Numbered from the stretch's first letter, positions 12,053 to 22,965 are shown. The stretch: DNA of 64,000 nt from Apostichopus japonicus (GCF_037975245.1 NC_092566.1:1242001-1306000); one strand, 5' to 3'. Program-made: numbers and translations. The notes: generated from the sequence alone by a model not told the origin.

Positions 12053-12797
12053 TGGCAAAATAAAAGTGATCATATTCAACACGTATATTTCTTCTCGTTT
12101 TCTATGCAAGTTTAATGTTAAAATAAATATTTAACTTTTTATGAATTTCACAATCTTAGAAATATAAAATATGTCTCAATTTGCATAATATTCAAAATTT
12201 GTCAGTTTCAAGAGTCCATATAAGATATTGGGACACAGGCTGAAAGTTCTGTCAAAGTCAAAAATTCTCTGTAAAGTTGGATTCACTAACAGCCCTGGAG
12301 ATGTTGTAGAAACCTTTGACTGAAAAATGCATTGAGGAAGTCACGTTTGGTTACCTAGGGTGAAATTTTTTAAAAGCTTTTGTAAAAATTTATGACCAAA
12401 AAGCCAGCGCAGAGCAAATGTTAACAAAGGATGTACTAAAACAAATATATAAACAAACAACCTCGTTGACGTTCATGACTACATTTTACTTCCTTATTCA
12501 GTAATATTTCATGAATGTTTTTCTATGAAGTTCAAAAAAGTTGATATTGGCCAAAAAGAAACAATCAGTCTCGTGGTTTGCCTTAGCAAGAACATCTTCA
12601 GCCCTGATTCTTATATGCAAAGCAGGTTAGGCTCTTTACCTCTGCTGTGACTATAGTGTGGTAGGCTAGGCTCTGCTCTTAAGGATATGTATGGATCAGT
12701 CTGTTTCTCAAGATTTTAAATATCTGCTTTTTACGATGTTCCACACACGACCAACGTCATTGAATCTTGATGTGTTTTGCTGTTGCGGAAGTTTCAG

Positions 12798-12858
12798 TGT
12801 TTATGATTTCCTAGATGTCACTGGTAGACTATACAAGGAAACTAATTATGATGAGGAA
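12798..12858 (+). CDS. Candidate internal coding exon, unknown product
   Basis: A T-rich stretch ending GAAGTTTCAG precedes the segment, and an excellent donor (GAGGAA|GTAAGT) follows it. One base plus 20 codons are open in a single frame, encoding VYDFLDVTGRLYKETNYDEE; the other two frames have stops. The composition, with acidic, aromatic and small residues mixed, looks protein-like. The family is not recognised. The frame is also open some way upstream of the acceptor, so the exon might start earlier. With no confirmed neighbour exon this remains a hypothesis. Confidence 0.35.
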
Positions 12859-13837
12859 GTAAGTGCACTTGATCAAGCTTAGAAGAAGGTACAAGTGACT
12901 TTGACTTGGGGAACTCTTCATAGAGTTCTCAGAGTAAGAAATGTGTCTTCTTGTTATCATAACTTTATTCATGGGAGAAGGGTACAGCAACTGCCAAAGC
13001 ATTTTCCTTTCCTTTGAAAGAAACAAAAATGAAATAAAATGGAAGGTTAGTGCGCAAAACCTGGTGATTTAACTACACAATGCAAAGTTAAGCTGCTTTT
13101 AAAACTTTGTTTAACCATTTTGCACATGAGATTTGCAGATCCCACCACATAAAAGGACGAGTCTCATGGTGAAACCATGATCGTTGGAAGGTTAATGCCT
13201 GATGAGACGGATTGTGTCCTATTATGTCCCTCATCCTTCAAGCAAATCAGTCCCCATTACAACCCACAGAGGTAGAAAGTGTTCTATTGTTCCTACATCC
13301 CATCGACACTACTTAGTGAATGAGTCACCATCATTGACTGATCGGACATCTTCCCTCAAATTCCTTGTTTAACGAAATCTTCACTTTATGGTAAACTTGA
13401 ATGAAATAGTTGATAAAATAAGCACAGTATTGTCATGAGTTATTCTATTCTCCTTCAAACTCATTAAGCTCCTTGGTATGTTATACCTAGCTAACCAATC
13501 AATCCAGAGCTTTAAAGAAGAAATGCAAACGTCCTCGAGAGAACACACAGCTGAGATTATCAGGAAGTATTGGTATAGGAACCAGGAGAGATCCAATAAA
13601 AGTTTAAATTCCCTTAATCTTCTGTAGAATCCTTCATTCCGTTGTGTTGTAGCAAAGTCTAGCAAACCATTGAACGGAAGTCAAACATATTGAGTTGCAT
13701 TACAGGACATAAGATGATATAAAGCGGCTTGCAAGGCCGAGACTACGGCTATGAATATTCATAATGTATTATATCTGATTTATTCAATACTGCAGTCGGA
13801 TACAAACTATGAAATCAACACCCCAGTATAAACTTAC

Positions 13838-13889
13838 CTCTGCCATCCTGAACAAACTAATGAAATAATATCCACTTTCATCTTCCCGT
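13838..13889 (-). CDS. Candidate 52-bp internal exon, minus strand
   Basis: On the minus strand a long pyrimidine-rich tract ends CATTTATTAG directly before this segment, and GCAGAG|GTAAGTTT follows it. Both splice sites are close to consensus. Two of three frames are open. One reads R-E-D-E-S-G-Y-Y-F-I-S-L-F-R-M-A-E, ending on a codon boundary; the other reads GKMKVDIISLVCSGWQ. The sequence does not say which is used. The product is unknown. Confidence 0.35.
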
Positions 13890-13917
13890 CTAATAAATGA
13901 TGGGAACGAAGAATGGG

Positions 13918-13945
13918 TAGGGGGAGGGGGGGGGAGGAGGAGGGA
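13918..13945. repeat. G-rich tract
   Basis: GGGGGAGGGGGGGGGAGGAGG-like purine run. On the minus strand it is part of the pyrimidine tract upstream of the candidate exon at 13838-13889. Confidence 0.7.
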
Positions 13946-14667
13946 AAATCCAGTGGGTATCAATATATGAGGGAGGAGAATACGTCCTAAAGAAATTTGC
14001 ACCAAAGGAAAGGGTGTGTGAGTATGTTCACATGTGAGGTGTGGTGGAACGCGGCTCACCGTTTGTACACGAAGTAAAATATTGACATATACATTGTGTG
14101 TTTATCAATATGTCAATAGCTAAAACCAACCAACTAACCCCTCCTTCTCCACACCCCTCTTCCTCATCAAGCAGGAATGGTATTATTATATATTTTGTTC
14201 ATAAGGATATAATTAGATCTCTTGTAAAATTATCTCAGATCAAAATAACTTGGCTAATAGTCCCAATGTATGCCCATGCATAACAGACATCTGCTACAAA
14301 ACATGTGAGACTATTTATATCTCCATGCGTCCATTAAATCATTCTGCACAAAATATTTTCTGTTTGTGATTAAATAGTTCAGTTATATTTGAAGGACCCT
14401 CTGGATGTCTCCCATGTATCCCAATGAATTTCCCTGCTCGCTCCCTTTCCTCCTCTCCCCCCCCCCTCCCTCCACAGTACCCTGCTAAAAGATATTATGT
14501 ACTGTAATGTACTGCATAAGCAATATATAACAACAAACTGACCAACACATTGTAAATTCCCTCTGAACAAGATTTCAAACAATTTAGTTTCACTTTATAT
14601 TCACCTGTTCAATAAAATCATATGTAGTCTTTATTAAATTCTGTATGTAAACCAAAACTTCTTCTGA

Positions 14668-14684
14668 GGGGGGGGGGGGGGGGG
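14668..14684. repeat. G17 homopolymer
   Basis: Seventeen consecutive G. The exact length may be unreliable. Confidence 0.9.
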
Positions 14685-15058
14685 ATGAAAGACCTGTTTA
14701 AGCCGTTGAATTTATTAGTTATTTATTGTTCATAAATTTAGTTTAAATAAAGCCCTTACAGTTTCAACATTAAAAGTAAATATGTTAATCATCAGATAGT
14801 ATTTAAGCAGATCTGTCAAACACCCCCTCCAAAGGTACAAACATGGAGAGAAAAAAACTGCTAGATATGCCCGAAGCCAGGAGATGTTAGGTCTCAATTA
14901 GGTCAAATAAAACACAATTATCTAAACATTCCACCCACCACTCTATATAAATCTGCTTTAATTATGTTTTACCTGTTTTAAGATTATTTGGTGTGAAATT
15001 AGGAGATCCCACAACGATTCTCATGTAAAACCATGAGAGGTGGCTAGTGTGCAGCATT

Positions 15059-15093
15059 AAAGACGTTATTCAAGATTTCCCCTTCCTTCTTAA
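15059..15093 (+). repeat. Left copy of direct repeat flanking MITE copy 1
   Basis: GTTATTCAAGATTTCCCCTT.. ending CTTCTTAA. Its partner lies at 15453-15486, immediately after the element, and also ends CTTCTTAA. The pair is too long for a normal TTAA target duplication. Confidence 0.7.
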
Positions 15094-15452
15094 AGGCATT
15101 GAAGACTCGCCCCAAACCGTGTGCGGCCATCTGAAAAAGTGAACTTTCCATTGCTTGCAAGTGGCGTTTTGTTCGTGTCGCTACAAAATGCAGACAGTAC
15201 AGTAATGAAACGTGATACCTTGTTATCTTTAGCTGGACCTGAGATGTCCATCGCTGTATTGTTTGTACACTGTGCTGTGGGTATAGACCGCAGCTGTATG
15301 TACTGACTGTACAATTACCGACGGTAGCAAGCTGCGTGTGTGTATTTTCTGGGATCGATGGTGGTGTCTAACACTTCTGTTACACCTCATTCGAAACTAG
15401 GTCAGATTACCGGCATTAGACGTTTCTTTATCACGAGTCTTCACACCCTTAA
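15090..15452. mobile_element. TTAA-flanked MITE-like element, copy 1
   Basis: This is about 85-90% similar by eye to the segment at 31688-32053 across its whole length. Both start TTAAAGGCATTGAAGACTCG and end with the reverse complement of GAAGACTCG plus TTAA. Matching TTAA at both ends and imperfect terminal inverted repeats suggest a piggyBac-type non-autonomous element. There is no transposase. Its short open frames on both strands are not genes. Direct repeats of about 30 bp (GTTATTCAAGATTT-CCCC) also flank this copy. Confidence 0.65.
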
Positions 15453-15486
15453 GTTGTTATTCAAGATTTTCCCCTTTCTTCTTAAT
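15453..15486 (+). repeat. Right copy of direct repeat flanking MITE copy 1
   Basis: Near-identical to 15059-15093. It suggests that a local tandem duplication or recombination accompanied the insertion. Confidence 0.7.
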
Positions 15487-15814
15487 TCTGTTTGATGAGC
15501 GTTTGGGGCAAACCTGTGCATATTTAGATCGGTTGGTAAAGTTCAACATTTCCAGGATTACAGGACAAGAGTCATTCAAGGACTGGAGAATAAGTGTTTT
15601 GTAATTATGTTCACTTTCATGCCCTAGCAGCCTCAGTGTACATTAAGGGCCTTTTTATTGAGTGGATATTTTAATATTTTTGTCTTCTGTGTTTGGCCAA
15701 TCAGAACTATCTATCCCCTTAGAAATGATTTTGCAGTCCCGAACATAAGAGTGTCGATTTAGAGGGTGGAGGGGGGGGGGGGTTAGTAAGGAGCCACTAA
15801 TGCATATTCCCCTT

Positions 15815-15862
15815 CCTGTACACACCCTTCCTGTACACACCCTTCCTGTACACACCCTTCCA
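15815..15862. repeat. 15-bp minisatellite, about three copies
   Basis: CCTTCCTGTACACAC is repeated in tandem. The minus-strand frame across it encodes VCTGR repeats and is a repeat artefact. Confidence 0.85.
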
Positions 15863-16324
15863 TTTATGACCTCCAATCACCTTCCCCCTCCACTTCCCCC
15901 TCCCATCCCCTCCCCACTCATTTTTCTGGTTTATGGCCCTTATTAGATCAAGGGTCACTAAAGAAATTGCCCTCATATTTTTTCCTCACCTGAATGTTTT
16001 TATTAATACCGCATCCTCACACAAAGAACTAAAAACAGCCATTCAGCAGATACTAGAGCTGCAGGGTCTAAGCATAACTTGTTAAATTGGCCTATAATGC
16101 ATGAACAGGGCTTTGAAAGCCTTCTGGCACAGCACATAAAACTTGTCTGGGGTTGACATTTTGCCCACTTGTGCCAGGACCCATCCTCTAGTTTGACACT
16201 GAGGTTGAACACGTTCATTTCTGTTAAAAAGGTTTAACCTCACCCATAGGCGTACGGGACCATTTCAGTTTGGGGGGGCAGAACTTTTTGTGCCCGAAAG
16301 TTCCCGTGACACTATCTAAGCGGA

Positions 16325-16344
16325 GCGCCACCATCGGTTGGCGC
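16325..16344. repeat. Conserved hairpin module, copy 1
   Basis: The same 20-base hairpin as at 27921. It is followed about 40 bases later by a second hairpin, TGCCG-GAAA-CGGCA, inside an outer CTCAGA/TCTGAG stem (16379-16407). Confidence 0.8.
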
Positions 16345-16811
16345 GTAGCGTACAAGAAAATTTTGGGCACACAATGCCTCTCAGATTGCCGGAAACGGCA
16401 CTTCTGAGGCCTTGCAAGTTGCATCTAAACATTCTTTATTTTATAATCTCACGTTTTAGAAATTTACACTTCCCCAAAAATTTGGTATATTAGAAGAAGA
16501 AAAAATGGTAACATCACTTTGAAGGGGAAAAATGGGACAGTATATTTTTAAGCTCCTATTTAGTTACCTTATTTATTATTTTAACACAGTACTCAGCTAC
16601 CTCCAGAAAAACATACATTGTTCAACGACACGTAAGCGGGATAATGTCGCTGTGTCGGGTGAGACTGCAGTTTTGTCTCACAAAAAAAAGTATAAAATAT
16701 AACAAAGAATATGATAAACCCGTACTTCTATGCTTGTAGGCACCCCCCCCCCACCATCCATGAAAAAGAAAATGTTTCTTCTATATACACTCATGTTGGG
16801 GATATCCAGGT

Positions 16812-17379
16812 CAAGGGCGGCGGAAGCACTTTTAATCTGGGGGGCACCTACATCAAAGGGCACTTTGCAGAAATGGATTGGAAATCGATTGGACTGATGC
16901 AGCCCTATATTTAGTACCCTTTATAACTCTTATTGTATTATCTTATTTGTGTATACACATCACTCCATCAACGCCCCCCCCCCCCTAACGGAAAATATGC
17001 ATACTAGCACTGCAATATCCAATATGCAAATTGGGAAACAAGGAACAAGTTTTCTCTTGAGACAAAATGAGGTGAAATCATGCTATAGTTGCTAATGTAG
17101 GAATCTTCCGAATTAGACTGGTTTTTTTCTTGTTAATATCTTAACAAATTTTCCATTCGAAATAGTTTTAAGTTTGACCCACAGAAATTCATTAAAAGTC
17201 ACGGGTTTTACAAACCCCTCAGATGGCCGGAAACGGCCCTCCCCGAGTGTTCATTATGGTTCCCTGGCCTCTTGCTAACTTGAGGCACCTCAATTTTTAT
17301 ATAGAAAAAAGGCACATTTTTAACCTTAGGAAAAGTGGGGGGGCACGTGCCCCTGTGCCCCCCGGTTCCGCCGCCCTTG
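16812..17379. mobile_element. Nested hAT-like MITE, family shared with 27489-28143
   Basis: Termini CAAGGGCGGCGGAA and TTCCGCCGCCCTTG are inverted repeats. Flanking 8-mers ATCCAGGT (16804-16811) and GTCCAGGT (17380-17387) match at 7 of 8 positions, as expected of an ageing target duplication. It lies wholly inside the element at 16245-17761, so it inserted later. The body is closely similar to 27489-28143 but lacks about 100 bases carrying the conserved hairpin module. Confidence 0.8.
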
Positions 17380-17566
17380 GTCCAGGTAAACAATTGTCTA
17401 GTTAGAAAAAAAATTGATCTTGCAAAAAGCGTGGTAGCCCAGATGAACTGCGCTTACGGTGGTGCTACACGGAAATATTCGGGCATAATGATGCTGAATA
17501 AAGAAAATCATGGAATTGTCGGGCAAAAATTTGAAAAAGATTCGGGCAAGCTACTGCATATTTATA

Positions 17567-17711
17567 TTCCAGATGACAAGAAATTCGGGCAAAAGTCCTG
17601 AAAAATTCGGGCAGCCTAAAAAAAAATATATATATTTATATTTATTTTTTTTCTCCTCTTAGGCTGCCCGAATTTTTCAGGACTTTTGCCCGAATTTCTT
17701 GTCCTCTGGAA
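17567..17711. repeat. 53-bp-arm inverted repeat at the right end of the hAT-like element
   Basis: Arms 17567-17619 and 17659-17711 are reverse complements with about one mismatch, around a 39-nt A/T-rich loop. Each arm contains two TTCGGGCA words. Such subterminal repeats in hAT elements commonly bind transposase (family knowledge); that role here is inferred. Confidence 0.85.
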
Positions 17712-18562
17712 ATTTGGGGGGGCAGTCTGCCCCCCCTGCCCCCCCGCCTCGTACGCCTATGACCTCACCCTGGCCCACTTTCAGAATTCAAATAATGAAC
17801 CCTAGAATGTCAAAAGCTGCAGTTCTCAAGTTTGTCCCAAAAAAGGGCAACTTTTGAAATATTCAGCTCTCGCTACCTTCCAGCTGCCCTGCTATGCAAA
17901 TTAATTCACTTCTGTAAGGGTCTGATTGTATATAACTATAACAACATCCTGAAACCTTTTACAGCAAAAGCTTACAGCAACATATATTATCTTTTTTTTT
18001 AATGTTACTTTCGTTTCTTCTAGTTCTTCATTTGGGACATCTTTTATTTTGTCAAAAAGCATTCAATCCAGGAGCCATAAGCAATTTCTATATTCAATTA
18101 AAATATTCACAATAGGCCATTGGAAGCCGTGAATATCACACAGGGGTAAAGAAACTCGCTGAAAGGTAAAAAAAAAAATGCTGCAAAGTTGTGAATGTAT
18201 AGGAACACTCAATCAACTTTAGAAGCCCTGTATAATAAAATAGCCAGCCATGAAAATCATTTAGATAGGCAGATTGTTTATGAAGTTAGAAAGCAGAATA
18301 ACTAACACTTCCTGAGGAAGGAAGCTAGGCTCTATTAAATATAATAGACCTTGCCAGGCCAATACAAACCAAGTGAAGAGACGATGATGGCTGTTGTGGC
18401 AGCAGTGTATCGAAACTTTACATTCAAGGTCACAACAGATGACTAATTAACACAATGTGGATATTACATAGATAGCTGCCAGCCTAGAAAGCACATACAG
18501 TATACTGTACTGTATAGTGAGGATGTTTGGGGTAGGGGAAGGGGAGGGGCAGGAGGAGGGGA

Positions 18563-19090
18563 GTGAACATCCCAATGTACTTGAAATGTAGATATGACTT
18601 GTCATAAGGAGCAAGAGGAGATTGGGAAGGCATATGACGGAGGAGGGGTTGGGGTACGGAAGGAAAGAGGAGGCTGCATAGGGATATGGGAGGGATAGGG
18701 CATGCAGGGACGGATGAAACGGATGAAATTAGTCATCCCAATGTACAAGTATTGAAATGTTGATAATAGTTATTTTCATTCACTGAAAAGTTCTGTCAGA
18801 AAGGTGCATGGAAGTAGAAAAGGGATGGGCAACAGAAGGGAACCAGGGGAGGGGGGATGCACTTTCCAATTTTCAAATATTGAAATGTGAAAGATATATG
18901 CATGCATTGAAGTGTTTCTGTTGGAATGGAGGAGGGGAGGGGAAGATATAGGCCTAGTGGTGGGGAGAAGTGAGAGGTGGGTTGGGGTGGGGTTGAGGAG
19001 ATGAAACTACATCCTAGTGTAAAAGAATCAAAATGTAGATTAAAGTAACTTGTATAAACTGGAGTGTTGCTGTCAGAAAGGATAAGTATG
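18563..19090. repeat. Degenerate purine-rich long-period repeat
   Basis: Four diverged units, spaced roughly 130-170 bp apart, each combine a GGGGAGGAGGGG-type purine block with a segment like CATCCCAATGTA..TTGAAATGTAGAT. Two also end with CTGTCAGAAAGG. The 149-codon minus-strand frame here is a product of the pyrimidine-rich complement and is not a gene. Confidence 0.55.
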
Positions 19091-19735
19091 AGCTTTTCAT
19101 CATAACATTTACCCCATCTATCACATGCACGTGTGGCACAACCTGACTTTTTGCATATGTGTTTTGAATTGCCTGTGTTTTGAATTGCCTGTGTTTGGAC
19201 TTTATTGAAGGTAAAATCTAAAAAAAAAAAAAATCTACTATACAAGACAAAAGTGGCACTAAAATTACATAGGAGTTCATATTTTTGTCTCCAACAAATC
19301 CAGAATTTATATAGTCCTTTTTAAGTGTTATTTTCCCTCTGAGCATGAAATGTTTATTTCCTAAATCATACATTTCCACTTATCGAAACCCCTGATTGTG
19401 AATTAATGCAGCCTGACATGCCTGCAGCGTTATTGTCACAACATTTTAAGTTCATTTCAATAACTTTGAATATTGTTGTTGGTTTTAGCTGGCATGCATT
19501 ATTGTGGCAACTTGCGTTTGAATTAGATAGGGACTGTCTGATATTCCCATGCAGCATCATGGTTTCAGTCAATTCTAACACACTTGTATAATTTTGGTGA
19601 CAACAAAAAACAGCAATTTTTGCCATCTTCATTCTGTTCTTATTGCTCAGGTTAATGATCTTGCTGGATATAAAACATATAGGACAACTTAAGCAGTTTG
19701 GAACATAACCTAGATATGGGAGGCCAGAAAAAGGT

Positions 19736-19830
19736 AGAAGGCAAGAGGGAGGAAGGAGAGGTATAAAGTAGGTTGGGGGGGTGGAGAAGAGGGGAGGGGA
19801 TCCAAGGGCGAGCAAGGGAGGGAGAATGTA
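19736..19830. repeat. Purine-rich tract
   Basis: GAAGGCAAGAGGGAGGAAGG and similar. The minus-strand Pro/Ser-rich frames are artefacts. Confidence 0.6.
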
Positions 19831-20854
19831 TTAACGAAAAGAGCAAAATCACTGATAAATTTTGAGGGTTTTGAGTGTTTTATTCTTTACTTGTTTGGAT
19901 GATCACTCGTAGTGGTCCAGGTGAAAGTTAGGACAACATTTCTAAATTTACTAGCTGGAATCTGAAGAAAACATCTCAGCTGAGTTTTCAAGTTATTACA
20001 AACAAAATCTGTACTTTGTAATCTGTAGTTATTGTTGTTGCAATCACAAGTCTTTCTTGTCAATCCGTGATAGCAGTACCTCTTCAGAAAAAAAATAAAT
20101 AAATAAATAAATTGTAAAATCTATATACACTACCTGACAATTTACCTCAAGGTTTATCCAGTAGTCTTGTCACAAATGATTCACTTTCATCAACAATTGT
20201 AAATAAAAAAAATTGAGTTATTTTCCACAGCTTTAGGAATTTATTAATCTAATTAAGGCAAATAGCGTAAACTAAGGAATGATTTTAAATTCCTAGCAAA
20301 TGTGTCATCAAGTTAACCATGTATTGAAGAGAATACCACCGGCCCACGAGTACTAAATAGCTTAAATTCCAAAATATTTTCCAATCGTTTGGATTAATTA
20401 ACACTGTTATGGAAAGTTTTGTACTATATATAGCAGACCGCAAGATTGCGGACAGCAAACAATCTACTAAGATTTGCTAATATATTCATTCAGTCTGGTC
20501 AACTAACTGTGGAAAGTTTCTTTGATGTGTCAAAAACGTTCAGCAGCTGTTTTCATCAGGTAATTTAAAAGCACAAAAACCACAATAAATGATATGTTTG
20601 TGACACAACCCTGGAAGTATTTTATGGTGTTTGTACGGTTGTACCAACCAAAATTACTTTTGTCTCAAAGATAATAAGTAGAAAACCCCAAAGCAAAGAG
20701 AGTATCTAAATTAGTGGTAACACACCAGTGCCCTGTGACAAGTACCTCTCGTGATGTATTATCAGTCCATGCACTGACTGGTAATAAATTAATTGCAGAA
20801 GAAAGTTTATCAAACTAAATAGGTTTACAGAGAGAGAGATAAAGAGCAAAGAAA

Positions 20855-21676
20855 TTATTAGTTATGGTAATCAGGACTAGAACCAGTTATTTCATGAATA
20901 TACATTTATTAGTTATGGTAATCAGGACTAGAACCAGTTACTTCGTGAATATACATTTATAAGTTATGGTAATCAGGACTAGAACCAGTTACTTTCATGA
21001 ATATACATTAGTCATGTCCTCTTATCAGTTGCCAAGGACTACCAGGATTAGAGCCAGTTACTTCATGCAAGGGCGTAGGAACTAAATGTGGAGGGGCGGA
21101 AGTATCATTCCGCCCCCCCCCCCCCGCTTCGCAAGTCAGAAAACCCCTTTTTCATTTCCAAATGAGAAAAAAAATCTCATTTGGAGCACCAAATTGCATC
21201 TAAGGCCTGGTGAAAATACAAAATTAAGTTTACAAAATGGAGTGGGTGTTGAAGTGTGCTATATTGCACCAACTTGCATCTGAGGCTACCTGGAAATGCA
21301 ACAAATTCCAAAGGGGAGGGGGACACCCCCTCCCCTTAGACCCCTCCCCCAGGCCGGCCATCAGTCTTCAGCCCCCCCCCACTCAAAAGTACCTTCCTAC
21401 GCCACTGACTTCATGAATATACATTCATTAGTTATGGTAATCAGGACTAGAACCAGTTATTTCATGAATATACATTTAGTCCTGTCCTCTTATCAGTTGC
21501 CAAGGACTAGTAACCAGGATTAGAGCCAGTTACTTCATGAATATACATTTATTAGTTATGGTAATCAGGACTAGAACCAAGTTACTTCATGAATATACAT
21601 TTATTAGTTATGGTAATCAGGACTAGAACCAGTTACTTCATGAATATACATTTAGTCCTGTCCTCTTATCAGTTAT
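20855..21676 (+). repeat. 51-bp minisatellite with a longer alternate unit, interrupted by a MITE
   Basis: The basic unit is about 51 bp (GTTATGGTAATCAGGACTAG followed by AACCAGTTACTTCATGAATATACATTTATTA). It alternates with a longer unit containing CCTGTCCTCTTATCAGTTGCC. The array is interrupted by the hAT-like MITE at 21068-21407, whose target duplication lies inside a repeat unit. Confidence 0.9.
21068..21407. mobile_element. 340-bp hAT-like MITE inside the minisatellite
   Basis: Left end CAAGGGCGTAGGAA and right end TTCCTACGCCACTG are inverted repeats sharing GGCGTAGGAA. Perfect 8-bp target duplication ACTTCATG (21060-21067 and 21408-21415). G/C homopolymer runs sit near both ends. There is no coding capacity. 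Confidence 0.85.
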
Positions 21677-21835
21677 CACTAATGATTGGATTGTACAGCA
21701 AAACTATTTTCACCTGTTTCTGGTTTATTCATCATTTTGGGGCAATTATTTCCAAAATTTGTGCTGTAATGATGAAGAAGAAATATGCTTTTATCAATTA
21801 TTAAAGATCCCTGGTAGATAGATGGGACTGTTACA

Positions 21836-21890
21836 GGAGGAGGGGAAGGGAAGGAGGGGAAGGGGAGGAGGGGGAGTGGATAGGAGGGAC
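21836..21890. repeat. GGGGAAGG-type purine tract
   Basis: A run of GGAGGGGAAGGGAAGGAGGG-like units. Simple sequence. Confidence 0.7.
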
Positions 21891-22213
21891 ATGCATCTCC
21901 AGCTTCACACATGTGTCAATTATTTTCCTAGAGTTTACTTTAGAATATTGACTTTTTTGGGTCTGAAAATAACAGGAAATTTATGATGATTTTGTTCCTG
22001 CACCTCAGGTCAATGGCTTCAATGGCTTGGAATCTGATCGCATCATTCTAGACTGTCATTAATTTTATTTTCAAATGACTAGGACAGATGTGACCCTTTG
22101 GTTTTTATTAAATTGATTAAATGTTGCACCCCGGTGCTCGCGAATTTTAGCAAGTTCATTCTACATGGTAATAATATAAGTGTCTGTTCTTGGTGTCTTT
22201 TGCTGTTTGACAG

Positions 22214-22308
22214 GTAATAATGAAAAACGAGTGATACCTTGGAGAAAATATTTGAATGTGACAATTACCCACAGTGCATCAGTCAGAGATATGCAGTTAA
22301 AATTCCAG
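22214..22308 (+). CDS. Candidate internal coding exon, unknown product
   Basis: A strong pyrimidine tract and acceptor (TTTTGCTGTTTGACAG) precede it, and CAG|GTGCAA follows as a usable donor. The 95-bp segment gives two bases plus 31 codons, starting NNEKRVIPWRKYLNVTITH and ending DMQLKFQ. The frame remains open beyond the donor to a stop at 22377. The exon ends on a codon boundary, as the next candidate at 23402 requires. No domain is recognised, and linkage of the two is inference from phase only. Confidence 0.35.
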
Positions 22309-22724
22309 GTGCAACCCTTGACCTTTACCTATGTTTATTGCCGTGGTAATAATAAAACCTCACATTTTATTTTGTAAGCAGAGATCTTAAGACTTTCAAT
22401 CCACATAATGTATTGAAATTGAAAATTCATGCTATGGAGTCTAAGTGACCTGCAGCTGACCTTTATTAATTATGAGGGAGATGAAAGAATGAGAGGAATG
22501 TGGCATATTAAAAGGAAATACTTTAAAAGAGAGTAAAATATATGTATAATTCAGCATAAATAAATAAAAATCATATTGTGAATAATTGTTGTTAGCTTCA
22601 TGTTAGAGAAGCAGGTTATTAGTACACAGATGTTGGAGGTGAGGTGTGGGGGGGGGGTGTAAAAGAGATTTTCCATCAACTGCTTGGAAATATTGGAAGG
22701 ATTTCTCACAGAAAGTATTGTCCC

Positions 22725-22965
22725 AGTCTTCCTCTGCATTCCTTCTTCTCTACTCCCCTCTACACCTGTCTACCCCTCTACAACTTATCTCCCCTCTACA
22801 CCCATCTCCCCTCTAATCCCCATCTCCCATCTACTCCCCATCTCCACCTCCACACCCTTTCCCATTGTATCCCTTGTCCACCTTTCCTACTCTATTACCC
22901 CTTCTCCCTCCCCACACAATCTCTTTCCCTCTCTATCCCTCCCCCTCCCTCCTCAACTTTCAAGG
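22725..22965. repeat. Polypyrimidine CCCCTCTACACC-type repeat
   Basis: Degenerate tandem CTACCCCTCTACA/CATCTCCCCTCTA units grade into CCCTCCCCCTCCC. Two overlapping Ser/Pro/Leu-rich frames of about 100 codons run through it and are repeat artefacts. Confidence 0.75.

Larger units (their letters stand above)
16245..17761. mobile_element. hAT-like non-autonomous DNA transposon, host of a nested element
   Basis: Terminal inverted repeats CATAGGCGTACG (16245) and CGTACGCCTATG (ending 17761) are flanked by a perfect 8-bp direct repeat, ACCTCACC (16237-16244 and 17762-17769). An 8-bp duplication and a CA..G-type terminus are characteristic of the hAT superfamily. The element is 1517 bp including a second element nested at 16812-17379. 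No transposase is encoded. It carries the word TTCGGGCA or its complement at least five times, a large inverted repeat near its right end, and a G7CA motif at the left end mirrored by TGC7 at the right. Confidence 0.8.

Noticed and set aside
18380-18442. Short plus-strand frame AVVAAVYRNFTFKVTTDD followed by a stop
   Set aside because: It looks protein-like but has no convincing acceptor or donor. Comparable short frames occur by chance throughout.
18796-19815. Two 149-codon minus-strand frames
   Set aside because: The first lies across the pyrimidine-rich complement of purine repeats. The second has no domain or conserved character.
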